A DNA stretch of 29,186 nucleotides from Comamonadaceae bacterium (GCA_947374535.1 CANCCJ010000026.1:1-29186); one strand, 5' to 3'; positions 1 to 7,429 are shown, numbered from the stretch's first letter. Program-made: numbers and translations. Notes: generated by a model from the sequence alone, not told the origin.

Positions 1-85
1 GGGTGCGCTGTTCATTGTGGTGACGCTGTATCTGCCACAGGGTGTGATGGGCTGGCTCAACAAGCGTGCAGGAGACAAAGCATGA
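1..85 (+). CDS. urtC: Urea ABC transporter permease, C-terminal end only (partial)
   Basis: Only the last 27 residues and the stop are in the window, read in the frame that begins at base 2. The tail is hydrophobic, then polar, ending in WLNKRAGDKA, as expected for the cytoplasmic end of a branched-chain amino acid/urea type permease. The stop codon overlaps the start of the next gene (ATGA, bases 82-85), which indicates translational coupling with the ATPase UrtD. Assignment as UrtC rests mainly on being directly upstream of urtD and urtE; the visible fragment alone would not be enough. Confidence 0.75.
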   Translation, partial: GALFIVVTLYLPQGVMGWLNKRAGDKA

Positions 86-954
86 CGCCCGATCTGTTTG
101 AACAAGGCTCTGAGCGCCTGGCTGCACACCAAGCGCGTGTGACGCCTGAGGTGAATTCGGGCGACCGCAGCGCGGGCTATGGCCGCGTGCACGAACCAGG
201 TTCGCTCGATGTGACGCACGGCCGCATTTTGTATTTGGAAGATGTGAACGTGAGCTTCGATGGCTTCAAGGCCATCAACCATCTGTCACTCGACATCGCA
301 CCGGGTGAGTTGCGCTGCATCATTGGCCCCAATGGCGCAGGCAAGACCACCATGATGGACATCATCACAGGCAAAACCAAGCCTGACTCGGGCCAAGTAT
401 TTTTTGGCAGCACCATCGACTTGCTGCGCCACAACGAGCCCGAAATTGCCCAGTTGGGCATTGGCCGCAAGTTTCAAAAGCCCACGGTGTTTGAACACCT
501 GAGCGTCTTTGAAAACTTAGAACTGGCTTTGAAAACCCACAAGGGTGTGGCGGCCTCGATGTTCTTCAAACTCAATGGCACACAACGCGACCGCCTGAGC
601 GAAGTGCTTCACACCATACATCTAGAAGACAGCGTCACACGACAAGCGGGCAACCTGAGTCACGGCCAAAAGCAATGGCTAGAGATTGGCATGCTGCTCA
701 TGCAAGACCCCAAGCTCTTGCTGCTCGACGAGCCGGTGGCCGGCATGACGGACTTTGAAACCGAGCGCACGGCAGAACTTTTCTTGACCCTCAAAGGCAA
801 ACACTCGCTGATGGTGGTGGAGCACGACATGAGCTTCATCAACACCATCTCCGACATCGTCACCGTGCTGTGCGACGGCTCGGTGTTAGCGCAAGGCACG
901 TTGGCACAAGTGCAAGCCGACGAGCGCGTGATTGAGGTGTACCTAGGCCGCTAA
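82..954 (+). CDS. urtD: Urea ABC transporter ATP-binding protein UrtD
   Basis: Cytoplasmic ATPase of the high-affinity urea importer UrtABCDE, one of two different ATPase subunits (LivG-like). Visible in the 290 residues: Walker A GPNGAGKTT at about 82-90, signature LSHGQ at 192-196, Walker B LLLLDEP at 212-218, and the switch histidine in VVEHD near 248. The ABC domain begins only near residue 48, so there is an N-terminal extension of about 45 polar residues. The family is usually near 250 residues, so either the extension is real or the true start lies downstream. The ATGA overlap with the preceding permease gene supports the start chosen. urtE follows after 5 bases, in the usual order. 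Confidence 0.93.
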   Translation: MTPDLFEQGSERLAAHQARVTPEVNSGDRSAGYGRVHEPGSLDVTHGRILYLEDVNVSFDGFKAINHLSLDIAPGELRCIIGPNGAGKTTMMDIITGKTKPDSGQVFFGSTIDLLRHNEPEIAQLGIGRKFQKPTVFEHLSVFENLELALKTHKGVAASMFFKLNGTQRDRLSEVLHTIHLEDSVTRQAGNLSHGQKQWLEIGMLLMQDPKLLLLDEPVAGMTDFETERTAELFLTLKGKHSLMVVEHDMSFINTISDIVTVLCDGSVLAQGTLAQVQADERVIEVYLGR

Positions 955-959
955 CTCTG

Positions 960-1682
960 ATGTTGACTATGCAAACACACGACACACCCATTCTTCAAGC
1001 CACCCACATCAACCAGTTCTACGGCGGCTCACACATCCTGCGCGATGTGAGCTTTGAGGCCAACCTAGGCCGCATCACTGTGCTGTTGGGTCGCAACGGC
1101 GTGGGCAAAACCACACTGCTCAAATCACTGATGGGCGCCGTGCCCATTCGTGATGGCAGCATCACCTTCAACGGTCAATCCATCGAGCGTGCCGCGCCTT
1201 ACGAACGTGCACGCGCAGGCATTGGCTATGTGCCACAAGGCCGCGAAATTTTTGCGCGCCTGACCGTCGAAGACAACTTGCGCATGGGCCTCGCCACGCA
1301 ACCCGCAGGTACAGACATTCCGGCTGAGTTGTTTGAACTGTTCCCTGTGCTGAAACAAATGCTGCACCGCCGCGGCGGTGATTTATCGGGCGGTCAACAG
1401 CAGCAACTGGCCATTGCAAGGGCATTGGCTTCAGGGCCTAAGTTGTTGGTGTTGGATGAGCCGACAGAAGGTATTCAGCCAAGCATCATCAAAGACATCG
1501 GCCGCGTCATTCGCATGTTGGCCAGCCGTGGTGACATGGCCATTTTGCTGTGCGAACAGTATTACGACTTTGCTGAAGAGCTGGCTGACGACTACTTGGT
1601 GATGGAACGCGGTGAAGTGATTGCGCGCGGATTGGGCTCGGATATGCAGCGGGATAACGTGCGTCAGTTGGTTGCTATCTAA
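960..1682 (+). CDS. urtE: Urea ABC transporter ATP-binding protein UrtE
   Basis: Second ATPase subunit of the urea importer (LivF-like), 240 residues. Walker A GRNGVGKTT at 44-52, signature LSGGQ at 142-146, Walker B LLVLDEP at 162-168, followed by TEGIQPSI, a stretch typical of UrtE/LivF. The start is 5 bases after the urtD stop; a second in-frame ATG three codons later is an alternative start. The gene ends the urea transporter operon and runs tail to tail into ureD with only 4 bases between the stops, with no visible terminator hairpin there. Confidence 0.94.
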   Translation: MLTMQTHDTPILQATHINQFYGGSHILRDVSFEANLGRITVLLGRNGVGKTTLLKSLMGAVPIRDGSITFNGQSIERAAPYERARAGIGYVPQGREIFARLTVEDNLRMGLATQPAGTDIPAELFELFPVLKQMLHRRGGDLSGGQQQQLAIARALASGPKLLVLDEPTEGIQPSIIKDIGRVIRMLASRGDMAILLCEQYYDFAEELADDYLVMERGEVIARGLGSDMQRDNVRQLVAI

Positions 1683-1686
1683 AAAC

Positions 1687-2520
1687 CTACATAGACCAAA
1701 TACGCGGCGGCACATCCGACATGCCCCACATGCCGCGTCGCCACGAAGCCCAAACCCCACGCAACAACGTCTGCGCAGGCTCCACCAACGGCGACAACGT
1801 GCGCAACACCACAATCCGCGGATGCGGTGACGTCACCCCCGCCACCAAGCCCGCAGGTGCCGCCTGCGTCAACTCACGCGCCAACGACAAAGCCAAATCG
1901 CGACGCTCACGCGGCAAATCTGCGCCACACGCAAACACCAAGGTCGCCATACAGCGATGCTTGGCCAACCCCAAGGGGCCATCCATCAAGCGTGCATCTT
2001 GGGCGTCAAGTAACCCGCGCTCCAGCCACACACCCGTCACTTCCATGTGCTGCTGCAACTGACCATGCTCGAACGGCAAGTTGGCATTCGGTAGGCCGAG
2101 GGCGGTGATATCCCACGCCATCATCTCTGCCTTGGGCGCTAGGTCGAACACGGCCTGGTTCAAACCGTGACAACCGTTGTACGCAATGGTTTCTAGCGGC
2201 AGCCACTCTAGACGGGCACCGCCGCCCACATAGGCTTTCACCTGTTGCGTGGCGAGACCTTGCTCGCTTCTGTAAAAACGTGTCGCGCCAGGGGTGGTGA
2301 GCAGCGCGTGTGTGTCAGCCCCTAAGTGCAACTGAATGTCCAGCAAGTCGCCGCCCACCAAACCGCTGGGTGGATGCACCAGCACGTTGTGGCACACGGC
2401 GTTGCCTTCGGGGTAAAGGCTTTGCAACACGCGCAGCGGGCCAACGTGCTCGAACTTCGCCACGGTGCGCTCAGCAGCACGGGCGTAGTCGAGTTTGAGA
2501 TGCGCTTGCCAACCGCTCAT
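1687..2520 (-). CDS. ureD: Urease accessory protein UreD
   Basis: Chaperone that binds apo-urease with UreF and UreG during nickel-centre assembly in the cytoplasm. The protein read from the ATG at 2520 is 277 residues, the normal UreD length. It starts MSGWQAHLKLDYARA and contains GLVGGDLLDIQLHLGADTH and TPGATRFYRS, which I recognise as UreD core segments. An AAGG element lies about 8 bases before this start. The open frame continues 106 codons upstream, but that part is basic, unlike UreD, and overlaps the opposite-strand receptor gene, so I exclude it. Unusually, ureD faces urtE and no ureABC genes follow it, so it appears monocistronic and separated from the urease structural genes. Confidence 0.92.
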   Translation of the reverse strand: MSGWQAHLKLDYARAAERTVAKFEHVGPLRVLQSLYPEGNAVCHNVLVHPPSGLVGGDLLDIQLHLGADTHALLTTPGATRFYRSEQGLATQQVKAYVGGGARLEWLPLETIAYNGCHGLNQAVFDLAPKAEMMAWDITALGLPNANLPFEHGQLQQHMEVTGVWLERGLLDAQDARLMDGPLGLAKHRCMATLVFACGADLPRERRDLALSLARELTQAAPAGLVAGVTSPHPRIVVLRTLSPLVEPAQTLLRGVWASWRRGMWGMSDVPPRIWSM

Positions 2521-2657
2521 GTTTGCCTTGTTTTGGTGCTTTAAAGGAGATTCAGAGAATAAATGGTGCGAGGCGCACAAAACTAGTGCAAGTCTGCTCG
2601 ACGTTTGCACAGTTAAGGGGGGCCTTACTGGCGCACCAATTGCTAGGTCTATGCGTG
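2521..2657. promoter_or_regulatory. Divergent intergenic region between ureD and the TonB receptor
   Basis: This 137-base region must carry the start signals for ureD (leftward) and the receptor (rightward). It includes AAAGGAG at about 2543-2549 and AAGGGGGG near 2614-2621, either of which could serve as a ribosome site for an alternative receptor start. I see no convincing promoter hexamers and no cobalamin-riboswitch core. The region is also too short for such a riboswitch. Shared control of the two genes is possible but is inference. Confidence 0.35.
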
Positions 2658-4718
2658 ATGCCTGTTCTCTCTTCGTCCTCTCTGTGCGCAACCGGCGCGA
2701 TTGCGTTACAGCTATGCCTTGCAGGCTTCGTGCCAGCGGCACGGGCTGATGGCCTTGATGGGCATCTGCTTGCTCATACCGAAATGCCCGAGATTGAAAT
2801 TCACAGTGAATCCGATACAGCGGATCACAACAGCGCATCCGAAGGCCGCATCCGTGCGCAACGGATCGTCCAGCAAGCCCTACTTCGTCCTGCCGATGTA
2901 CTAGAAAACATTCCAGGCATGGTTGTCACACAGCATTCGGGCGATGGCAAAGCCAACCAGTATTTTTTGCGCGGCGTGAACCTAGACCACGGCACAGACT
3001 TCGCCAGCACCATCAACGGTGTGCCCGTGAACCTGCCCACTCACGCACACGGGCAGGGTTACAGCGATTTGAATTTTTTAATGCCAGAGTTGGTGCAACG
3101 TGTGGACTACCGCAAAGGTCCCTATGCAGCGCAAGACGGTGATTTTTCTTCGGCGGGATCGGCCCACTTTGTATACCGCAAGCACGTCGATCGTCCTTTC
3201 AGCCACTTCACATGGGGGCAGCGGGGTTACGTGCGTGGCATGGCCGCTGACTCGCGCAGCGTAGGGGAAGGCCTGGTGCTACTCACCGCCGTCGAGCGCG
3301 CGAACAACGATGGCCCGTGGACCGTGCCCGAAGGACTACGCAAAACCAACGCGCTACTCACCCTGAGTGGGGGCAGTCCAGAACAAGGCTGGTCCACCAG
3401 CGTCTCGCTGTACCGCGCGCAATGGACAGCCACTGACCAAGTGCCTCAACGTCTGCTGGACCAAGGCAACTACCAAGGCCAAGCTTTTGGCCGCTTTGAT
3501 TCGCTAGATCCCAGCGATGGCGGCCACACCCATCGCAACAGCGTGTCAGGCGAATGGCACCACCACGACACGAATAACGTTCGCAAGCTAAGCTGGTACA
3601 TCATGCAGTATGACCTTGATTTGTATTCCAACTTCACGTACCAAACCACACCTGCGGGCGACCAGTTTGCCCAGCGTGACAAGCGCACAGTGGTCGGAGC
3701 ACATGCCTTGGCGTCGTGGACCGTGGGCCAGAACGAAACAAACCCCAGCACGAACACCGTAGGGCTGCAAGTACGACAAGACCACATTCAAGTCGGACTT
3801 GACCAAACCACGCGTCGAGAAATCAGCAACCCTGTGAGCGCCGATGAAGTAATGCAATCCTTGGTCGGCGTGTACGCAGAAACCAACACCGCTTGGTTGC
3901 CTCAGTTCCGAACCGTGGTGGGCATGCGCTTTGACCAATTCAACGCACGCACCGCCAACACGTTGGTGATGGGTCCTTCAACCACGCAACAAAGCCAACA
4001 ACTTTCGCCAAAGTTCTCGGCCATTTGGGATGCGTTACACCACACTGAATTCTTCTTCAACGCAGGCCGAGGGTTTCACAGCAATGACGCCCGCAGCCAA
4101 GCAGGCCTCAGCCGTTCGCAAGGTGAAGAGCTAGGTCTGCGTACCCGTGCACTACCTCATGTGCAAAGCAGCCTCGCGCTTTGGCGCTTGAATTTCGGCG
4201 CCGACTTGCACTATGTCGGCGACGCAGGCACCACCGAAATAGGACGTCCCAGCCAACGCACCGGCCTAGAGCTGAACAACCGCTGGACACCCCAACGCCA
4301 TATCAGCCTAGAAGCCAACTTGGCGTGGAGCCGTCCACGCTACACCGACCCCAGCGCCATGGGGAACGCAGTCCCCAATGCAGTACAAAAAGTGGCACAA
4401 CTCCATGCCACAGCGAGCCACATGGGCGCTTGGTCGTCCGCCTTAAATGTGCGCTACATCGGCTCAGCACCTTTGTTGGAAGACAACAGCATGCGCTCAT
4501 CTGCCAACATCAGCACGCAACTTCGCCTCTCGCGCCGCATGAGCCAAGATGTGACGGTATCGCTGGATGTGTTCAACCTCACGAACCGCAAAAACAACGA
4601 CATTCAATACGCCTACACCTCACGCCTAAGCGGCGAGCCTGTGGCGGGCGTGATCGACCACCACTTACACCCCGCCGAACCGCGCACTTTTCGTCTGGGT
4701 GCACGCGTGCAGTATTGA
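2658..4718 (+). CDS. TonB-dependent outer membrane receptor
   Basis: Outer membrane beta-barrel importer energised by TonB-ExbBD. From the ATG at 2658 the protein has 686 residues. Residues 1-30 look like a signal peptide ending in AARA. A possible TonB box (EIEIHSES) lies near 46-53. The plug domain runs from about 68 to 175, with VLENIPGMVV at 81-90 and the segment FLRGVNLDHGTDFAS near 103-117. The barrel ends RLGARVQY with a terminal aromatic residue, as outer membrane proteins do. The frame is open for 45 more codons upstream, and GTG or TTG starts there are possible, so the exact start is uncertain. The substrate is unknown. Head-to-head position with ureD, beside urea transport genes, makes nickel or another urease-related ligand a reasonable guess only. 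Confidence 0.88.
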   Translation: MPVLSSSSLCATGAIALQLCLAGFVPAARADGLDGHLLAHTEMPEIEIHSESDTADHNSASEGRIRAQRIVQQALLRPADVLENIPGMVVTQHSGDGKANQYFLRGVNLDHGTDFASTINGVPVNLPTHAHGQGYSDLNFLMPELVQRVDYRKGPYAAQDGDFSSAGSAHFVYRKHVDRPFSHFTWGQRGYVRGMAADSRSVGEGLVLLTAVERANNDGPWTVPEGLRKTNALLTLSGGSPEQGWSTSVSLYRAQWTATDQVPQRLLDQGNYQGQAFGRFDSLDPSDGGHTHRNSVSGEWHHHDTNNVRKLSWYIMQYDLDLYSNFTYQTTPAGDQFAQRDKRTVVGAHALASWTVGQNETNPSTNTVGLQVRQDHIQVGLDQTTRREISNPVSADEVMQSLVGVYAETNTAWLPQFRTVVGMRFDQFNARTANTLVMGPSTTQQSQQLSPKFSAIWDALHHTEFFFNAGRGFHSNDARSQAGLSRSQGEELGLRTRALPHVQSSLALWRLNFGADLHYVGDAGTTEIGRPSQRTGLELNNRWTPQRHISLEANLAWSRPRYTDPSAMGNAVPNAVQKVAQLHATASHMGAWSSALNVRYIGSAPLLEDNSMRSSANISTQLRLSRRMSQDVTVSLDVFNLTNRKNNDIQYAYTSRLSGEPVAGVIDHHLHPAEPRTFRLGARVQY

Positions 4719-4736
4719 GCCGCCTACACTTGGCGG

Positions 4737-6014
4737 GTGACTACAAATACAAAAAAACAAATCGCCATCATTGGCGCAGGCCCCGCTGGCCTGATGGCCG
4801 CTGAAACACTGAGCGCCGCAGGCGTTCATGTGCATGTGTATGACGCCATGCCTTCGGTAGGCCGCAAGTTTTTGCTAGCCGGTTTGGGGGGGCTCAACCT
4901 CACACATGCCGAACCTTTTGACATTTTCACGACCCGCTACGCCGAGCGCCGCGAAGCCTGCACTGCATGGCTCAAGACGTTGGATGCAGGGGCCATTTGT
5001 GAATGGGTCAAAGGCTTAGGGCTAGACACGTTTGTGGGCAGCTCGCAGCGGATCTTTCCGACAGACATGAAAGCGGCACCTTTGCTGCGCGCTTGGCTAC
5101 ACCGCTTGCGCCACCCGACACAAGGCGTGCCGGTCACCTTTCATATGCGCCACCGCTGGAACGGTTCGTTGGAACAACGCCGTAATGAATTCAGTCTGAA
5201 CTTTGACACACCGCAAGGCACGCACACCGCACACGCAGATGCTGTGCTGTTGGCTCTCGGCGGTGGTAGCTGGGCCAAGTTGGGTTCGGACGGAGCGTGG
5301 CAATCGTGGGTCAGCGCATTGGGCATTGACGTGTCGCCACTGCGCCCTGCCAACTGCGGCTTTGACGTGCAAAGCCGCGATGGCCATACTGGCTGGAGCA
5401 AGCACTTATCAGCACAGTTTGCGGGCACGCCACTCAAGTCGGTGGCCTTGTCGTTCACCGACAGCTTGGGCCATAGCTTTAGCCGTCGCGGCGAGTTTGT
5501 GGTGACGGCCACAGGCGTCGAAGGCAATTTGGTTTACGCCGCATCGGCCTTACTGCGCGATGAAATTGCGCGCAGTCGCTGCGCGACGTTGCACCTTGAC
5601 CTCAAGCCTGATTTCACGCCCGAGCGTGTAATGGCCGAGGTGTCACACCCCCGCGGCAGCCGCTCGCTCAGCAGCCATTTGAAAAGTCGCCTCCACCTCA
5701 GCGCGCTGCACCTAGGACTGTTGCACGAAGTGCTAAGCAAACAAGCCATGAACGACACGGCGCAATTGGCCACAGCCATCAAACACTTACCCATCACGTT
5801 GACGGCCACACGGCCATTAGACGAAGCCATCAGCAGCGCAGGCGGCGTGCGCTTAGAAGCACTAGATGCGCGCCTGATGGCCACTGCACTGCCAGGCTTG
5901 TTTGTGGCTGGCGAAATGTTGGACTGGGAAGCCCCGACGGGTGGCTATTTACTTAGCGCCTGCTTGGCCAGTGGTCGCGTGGCGGGCCTTGGCGCGGCGC
6001 AGCACTTGTGCTGA
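4737..6014 (+). CDS. HI0933/BaiN-like FAD-dependent flavoprotein (TIGR03862-type)
   Basis: Predicted cytoplasmic NAD(P)/FAD-dependent oxidoreductase of 425 residues, substrate unknown. The N-terminal dinucleotide-binding motif GAGPAG is at 13-18. It is followed by VYDAMPSVGRKFLLAGLGGLNLTH, in which the GRKFLLAGLGGLNLTH segment is characteristic of this family. The C-terminal FAD contact region reads GLFVAGEMLDWEAPTGGYLL. The start is GTG at 4737, 18 bases after the receptor stop, so the two may be cotranscribed; no strong ribosome site is visible before it. Proteins of this family are often annotated only as aminoacetone oxidase-like or BaiN-like, and a specific reaction should not be assumed. 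Confidence 0.87.
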   Translation: MTTNTKKQIAIIGAGPAGLMAAETLSAAGVHVHVYDAMPSVGRKFLLAGLGGLNLTHAEPFDIFTTRYAERREACTAWLKTLDAGAICEWVKGLGLDTFVGSSQRIFPTDMKAAPLLRAWLHRLRHPTQGVPVTFHMRHRWNGSLEQRRNEFSLNFDTPQGTHTAHADAVLLALGGGSWAKLGSDGAWQSWVSALGIDVSPLRPANCGFDVQSRDGHTGWSKHLSAQFAGTPLKSVALSFTDSLGHSFSRRGEFVVTATGVEGNLVYAASALLRDEIARSRCATLHLDLKPDFTPERVMAEVSHPRGSRSLSSHLKSRLHLSALHLGLLHEVLSKQAMNDTAQLATAIKHLPITLTATRPLDEAISSAGGVRLEALDARLMATALPGLFVAGEMLDWEAPTGGYLLSACLASGRVAGLGAAQHLC

Positions 6015-6058
6015 GCCACTATGATTGCGGCATTGCTTAGCTTTAAACCTTGATAGCC

Positions 6059-6463
6059 ATGTTCCGCACCCTGCTCAAATCAAAGATCCACCGAGTGGTT
6101 ACGACGCAGTGCGAGCTTCATTACGAAGGCTCGTGCGCGATTGATGAAAACCTGCTCGACGCCGCCAACATTTGTGAGAACGAACAAGTCCACATCTGGA
6201 ATATCAACAACGGCGAACGCTTCATCACCTACGCCATCAAAGGCGAACGTGGCTCAGGCATGATTTCCGTCAATGGTTCTGCCGCACGCCGCGCCAGCGT
6301 GGGTGACTTGTTGATCATTGCCTCGTTTGCGCAAGTGCATGAAGACCAAGTGGCCCAACATGAACCACAACTCGTGTTTGTGGATGAACACAACCAACAA
6401 GTGGGCTTGCGCCACCATGTACCCACGCAAGCTGCGCCGGGGCATGGGACGGATGAGTGTTGA
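6059..6463 (+). CDS. panD: Aspartate 1-decarboxylase PanD
   Basis: Makes beta-alanine from L-aspartate for pantothenate and coenzyme A synthesis in the cytoplasm. It is made as a proenzyme that self-cleaves to form a pyruvoyl group. The cleavage site is intact: [10 protein letters not shown] places Gly24-Ser25 exactly at the position known from Escherichia coli. Lys9 and the downstream segments [18 protein letters not shown] and [12 protein letters not shown] match the family. The protein has 134 residues, about eight more than usual, as a C-terminal tail. A TTG three codons upstream is in frame, but the ATG at 6059 gives the canonical N-terminus [12 protein letters not shown] terminator follows. 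Confidence 0.96.
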   Translation: MFRTLLKSKIHRVVTTQCELHYEGSCAIDENLLDAANICENEQVHIWNINNGERFITYAIKGERGSGMISVNGSAARRASVGDLLIIASFAQVHEDQVAQHEPQLVFVDEHNQQVGLRHHVPTQAAPGHGTDEC

Positions 6464-6490
6464 GCGCATTGAGTCACCTCTTCTCTATCA

Positions 6491-6519
6491 ACGCACGATC
6501 TCATCCATCGTGCGTTTTT
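6491..6519 (+). terminator. Rho-independent terminator after panD
   Basis: A perfect 9-base-pair stem, ACGCACGAT (6491-6499) with ATCGTGCGT (6507-6515), encloses a 7-base loop and runs into a T tract ending near 6519. It lies 28 bases after the panD stop and separates panD from the AT-rich block that follows. Confidence 0.9.
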
Positions 6520-6538
6520 CTTTATGAAATCATTTAAC

Positions 6539-6593
6539 GCATTGGTTCTAGAGCGTATTTGTTATTGAATTGATGCATCAGTGAAACTACGAT
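6539..6593 (+). promoter_or_regulatory. Candidate promoter P1 with shared upstream box (copy 1 of 3)
   Basis: An upstream box GCATTGGTTCTAGAGC (6539-6554) precedes a -35-like TTGAAT (6565-6570). A 17-base spacer and a -10-like TACGAT (6588-6593) follow. Bases 6539-6590 align without gaps to 6986-7037 with 38 identities of 52. The predicted start of transcription near 6600 would serve the small membrane protein gene at 6622. Binding of the local response regulator to the upstream box is inference. Confidence 0.6.
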
Positions 6594-6621
6594 TTTGGTT
6601 GTTCTTCATTCAACCATTCAC

Positions 6622-6780
6622 ATGAGATTCGCCATCGTTACCTCTTCGATTTCAGTGGTCCTTATCACTTTCGTTAGCGCACTTTCTATCGCTGTTCTTT
6701 CTTGGATTTATCCAGCCGTTCAAAGCTACGAACCTAACTCCGATTTGAAAACAGAAATTTCTTGGGGCCAGGGTAGCTAA
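6622..6780 (+). CDS. Small membrane protein 1 with C-terminal EISWGQGS (52 aa)
   Basis: I do not recognise this protein. From the ATG at 6622 it has 52 residues: a short basic start (MRF), one hydrophobic segment at about 4-30, and a polar tail of about 20 residues ending in EISWGQGS (45-52), the very C-terminus. An Arg at position 2 and no positive charge just after the segment suggest the tail faces the periplasm. The next gene encodes a similar protein with the motif EIKWGEGS, using different synonymous codons (for example AGC versus TCT for the final Ser). That argues both are real genes under protein-level selection. No clear ribosome site precedes the ATG. The frame extends nine codons upstream to a TTG, which I consider unlikely as the start. 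Confidence 0.62.
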   Translation: MRFAIVTSSISVVLITFVSALSIAVLSWIYPAVQSYEPNSDLKTEISWGQGS

Positions 6781-6783
6781 GCC

Positions 6784-6966
6784 ATGCGACCAAGTTTGAT
6801 CATCGCATTGCTTCTTTCTATCGGAAGCATCAGCACCGCAGCGGTGCTTTTTTGGGATGGCTCGCCAAAATCATCGAGTAAAAGAACGGCACCGCCGCTT
6901 TCTGTAGAGATCAAATGGGGCGAAGGCTCTGAAGCCGGCTTGCCTGATGCTGCGATTCACAAATAA
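6784..6966 (+). CDS. Small membrane protein 2 with EIKWGEGS motif (60 aa)
   Basis: Unrecognised 60-residue protein starting three bases after the stop of small protein 1, so probably cotranslated. It has a short basic start (MRP), a hydrophobic segment at about 4-24, a Ser/Lys/Pro-rich linker (25-39), and EIKWGEGS at 42-49, followed by 11 more residues. The architecture and the motif match those of its neighbour, although the rest of the sequence does not align well. AGGG in the end of the preceding gene, about 13 bases upstream, may act as a ribosome site. A terminator-like hairpin sits inside its coding sequence (6832-6853). Possible roles include a small membrane regulator, a signal precursor or a kinase partner; none is shown. 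Confidence 0.62.
   Translation: MRPSLIIALLLSIGSISTAAVLFWDGSPKSSSKRTAPPLSVEIKWGEGSEAGLPDAAIHK
6832..6853 (+). terminator. Terminator-like hairpin inside small protein 2 coding sequence
   Basis: AGCACCG (6832-6838) pairs perfectly with CGGTGCT (6842-6848) around a 3-base loop, and is followed by T residues to 6853. It has the form of an intrinsic terminator but falls within codons 17-24 of the second small gene, in its membrane segment. It could act as a partial terminator or attenuator that reduces expression of the second gene, or be chance. Confidence 0.45.
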
Positions 6967-6985
6967 AAACGTTCACGCTTCTAGT

Positions 6986-7040
6986 GCATTTGTTCTAGAG
7001 CAAATTTTCTATTGAGTCGCTGAATAGCTGTCACTACCAT
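6986..7040 (+). promoter_or_regulatory. Candidate promoter P2 with shared upstream box (copy 2 of 3)
   Basis: The upstream box GCATTTGTTCTAGAGC (6986-7001) is followed by -35-like TTGAGT (7012-7017), a 17-base spacer and -10-like TACCAT (7035-7040). Spacing is identical to P1, with 26 bases from the start of the box to the -35. Transcription predicted from about 7047 would serve the exported protein gene at 7075 and the winged-helix gene behind it. Confidence 0.6.
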
Positions 7041-7074
7041 CAAAGATCTATTAAATTTTCGGTCACGTTTGGAT

Positions 7075-7422
7075 ATGAATAAAGTACACGCCATCAGCGA
7101 CAACCTGAACTACTTGATGCGTTTGCTTATCAGCATCGCCTTGCTTTCTAGTGCTGTTGCTTGGGCGGCAAAGACTGAAAGAATGAAAACGGAACTGGGC
7201 AATGATGAAGCAACATTTTTATTGACAGGGACGTGTCAAAACGGTGAGCCTTATCGACTGTTTTCATATCAGAAGCGTACCGGCGGTTTGTCTCAGTCGT
7301 ACTATGACTACGAAGGACCTGCTGGCAAAGGTTCGGTTCGATCGGACACCTACCCCAAAGTGATGGCGGTGAGAGTTTGTCGCAAACTGGCGGAAATCAT
7401 CAACGCCAACTATTGGGAATGA
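7075..7422 (+). CDS. Small exported protein of unknown function (115 aa)
   Basis: Not recognised. From the ATG at 7075 the protein has 115 residues. A hydrophobic stretch at about 15-32 (MRLLISIALLSSAVAWAA) looks like a signal peptide. The internal ATG at 7117, coding Met15, would give a classic short signal sequence and may be the true start. The mature part contains two cysteines, Cys54 and Cys102, which could form one disulfide in the periplasm, and is rich in Tyr, Ser and Gly (for example SQSYYDYEGPAGKGS). It follows candidate promoter P2, and its stop is 7 bases before the ModE-like gene, so the two are likely one transcript. Lack of a clear ribosome site leaves the start uncertain. Confidence 0.6.
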   Translation: MNKVHAISDNLNYLMRLLISIALLSSAVAWAAKTERMKTELGNDEATFLLTGTCQNGEPYRLFSYQKRTGGLSQSYYDYEGPAGKGSVRSDTYPKVMAVRVCRKLAEIINANYWE

Positions 7423-7429
7423 TGCAGAG

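Noticed and set aside
2521..2657. Possible cobalamin riboswitch or leader peptide before the TonB receptor
   Set aside because: No B12-box-like core is visible, the region is only 137 bases, and the ATG following AAAGGAG opens just a seven-codon frame without attenuator structure.
2521..2838. 106-codon upstream extension of the ureD frame
   Set aside because: The extension is basic and unlike UreD, overlaps the divergent receptor gene, and the internal ATG at 2520 gives the normal family N-terminus and length.
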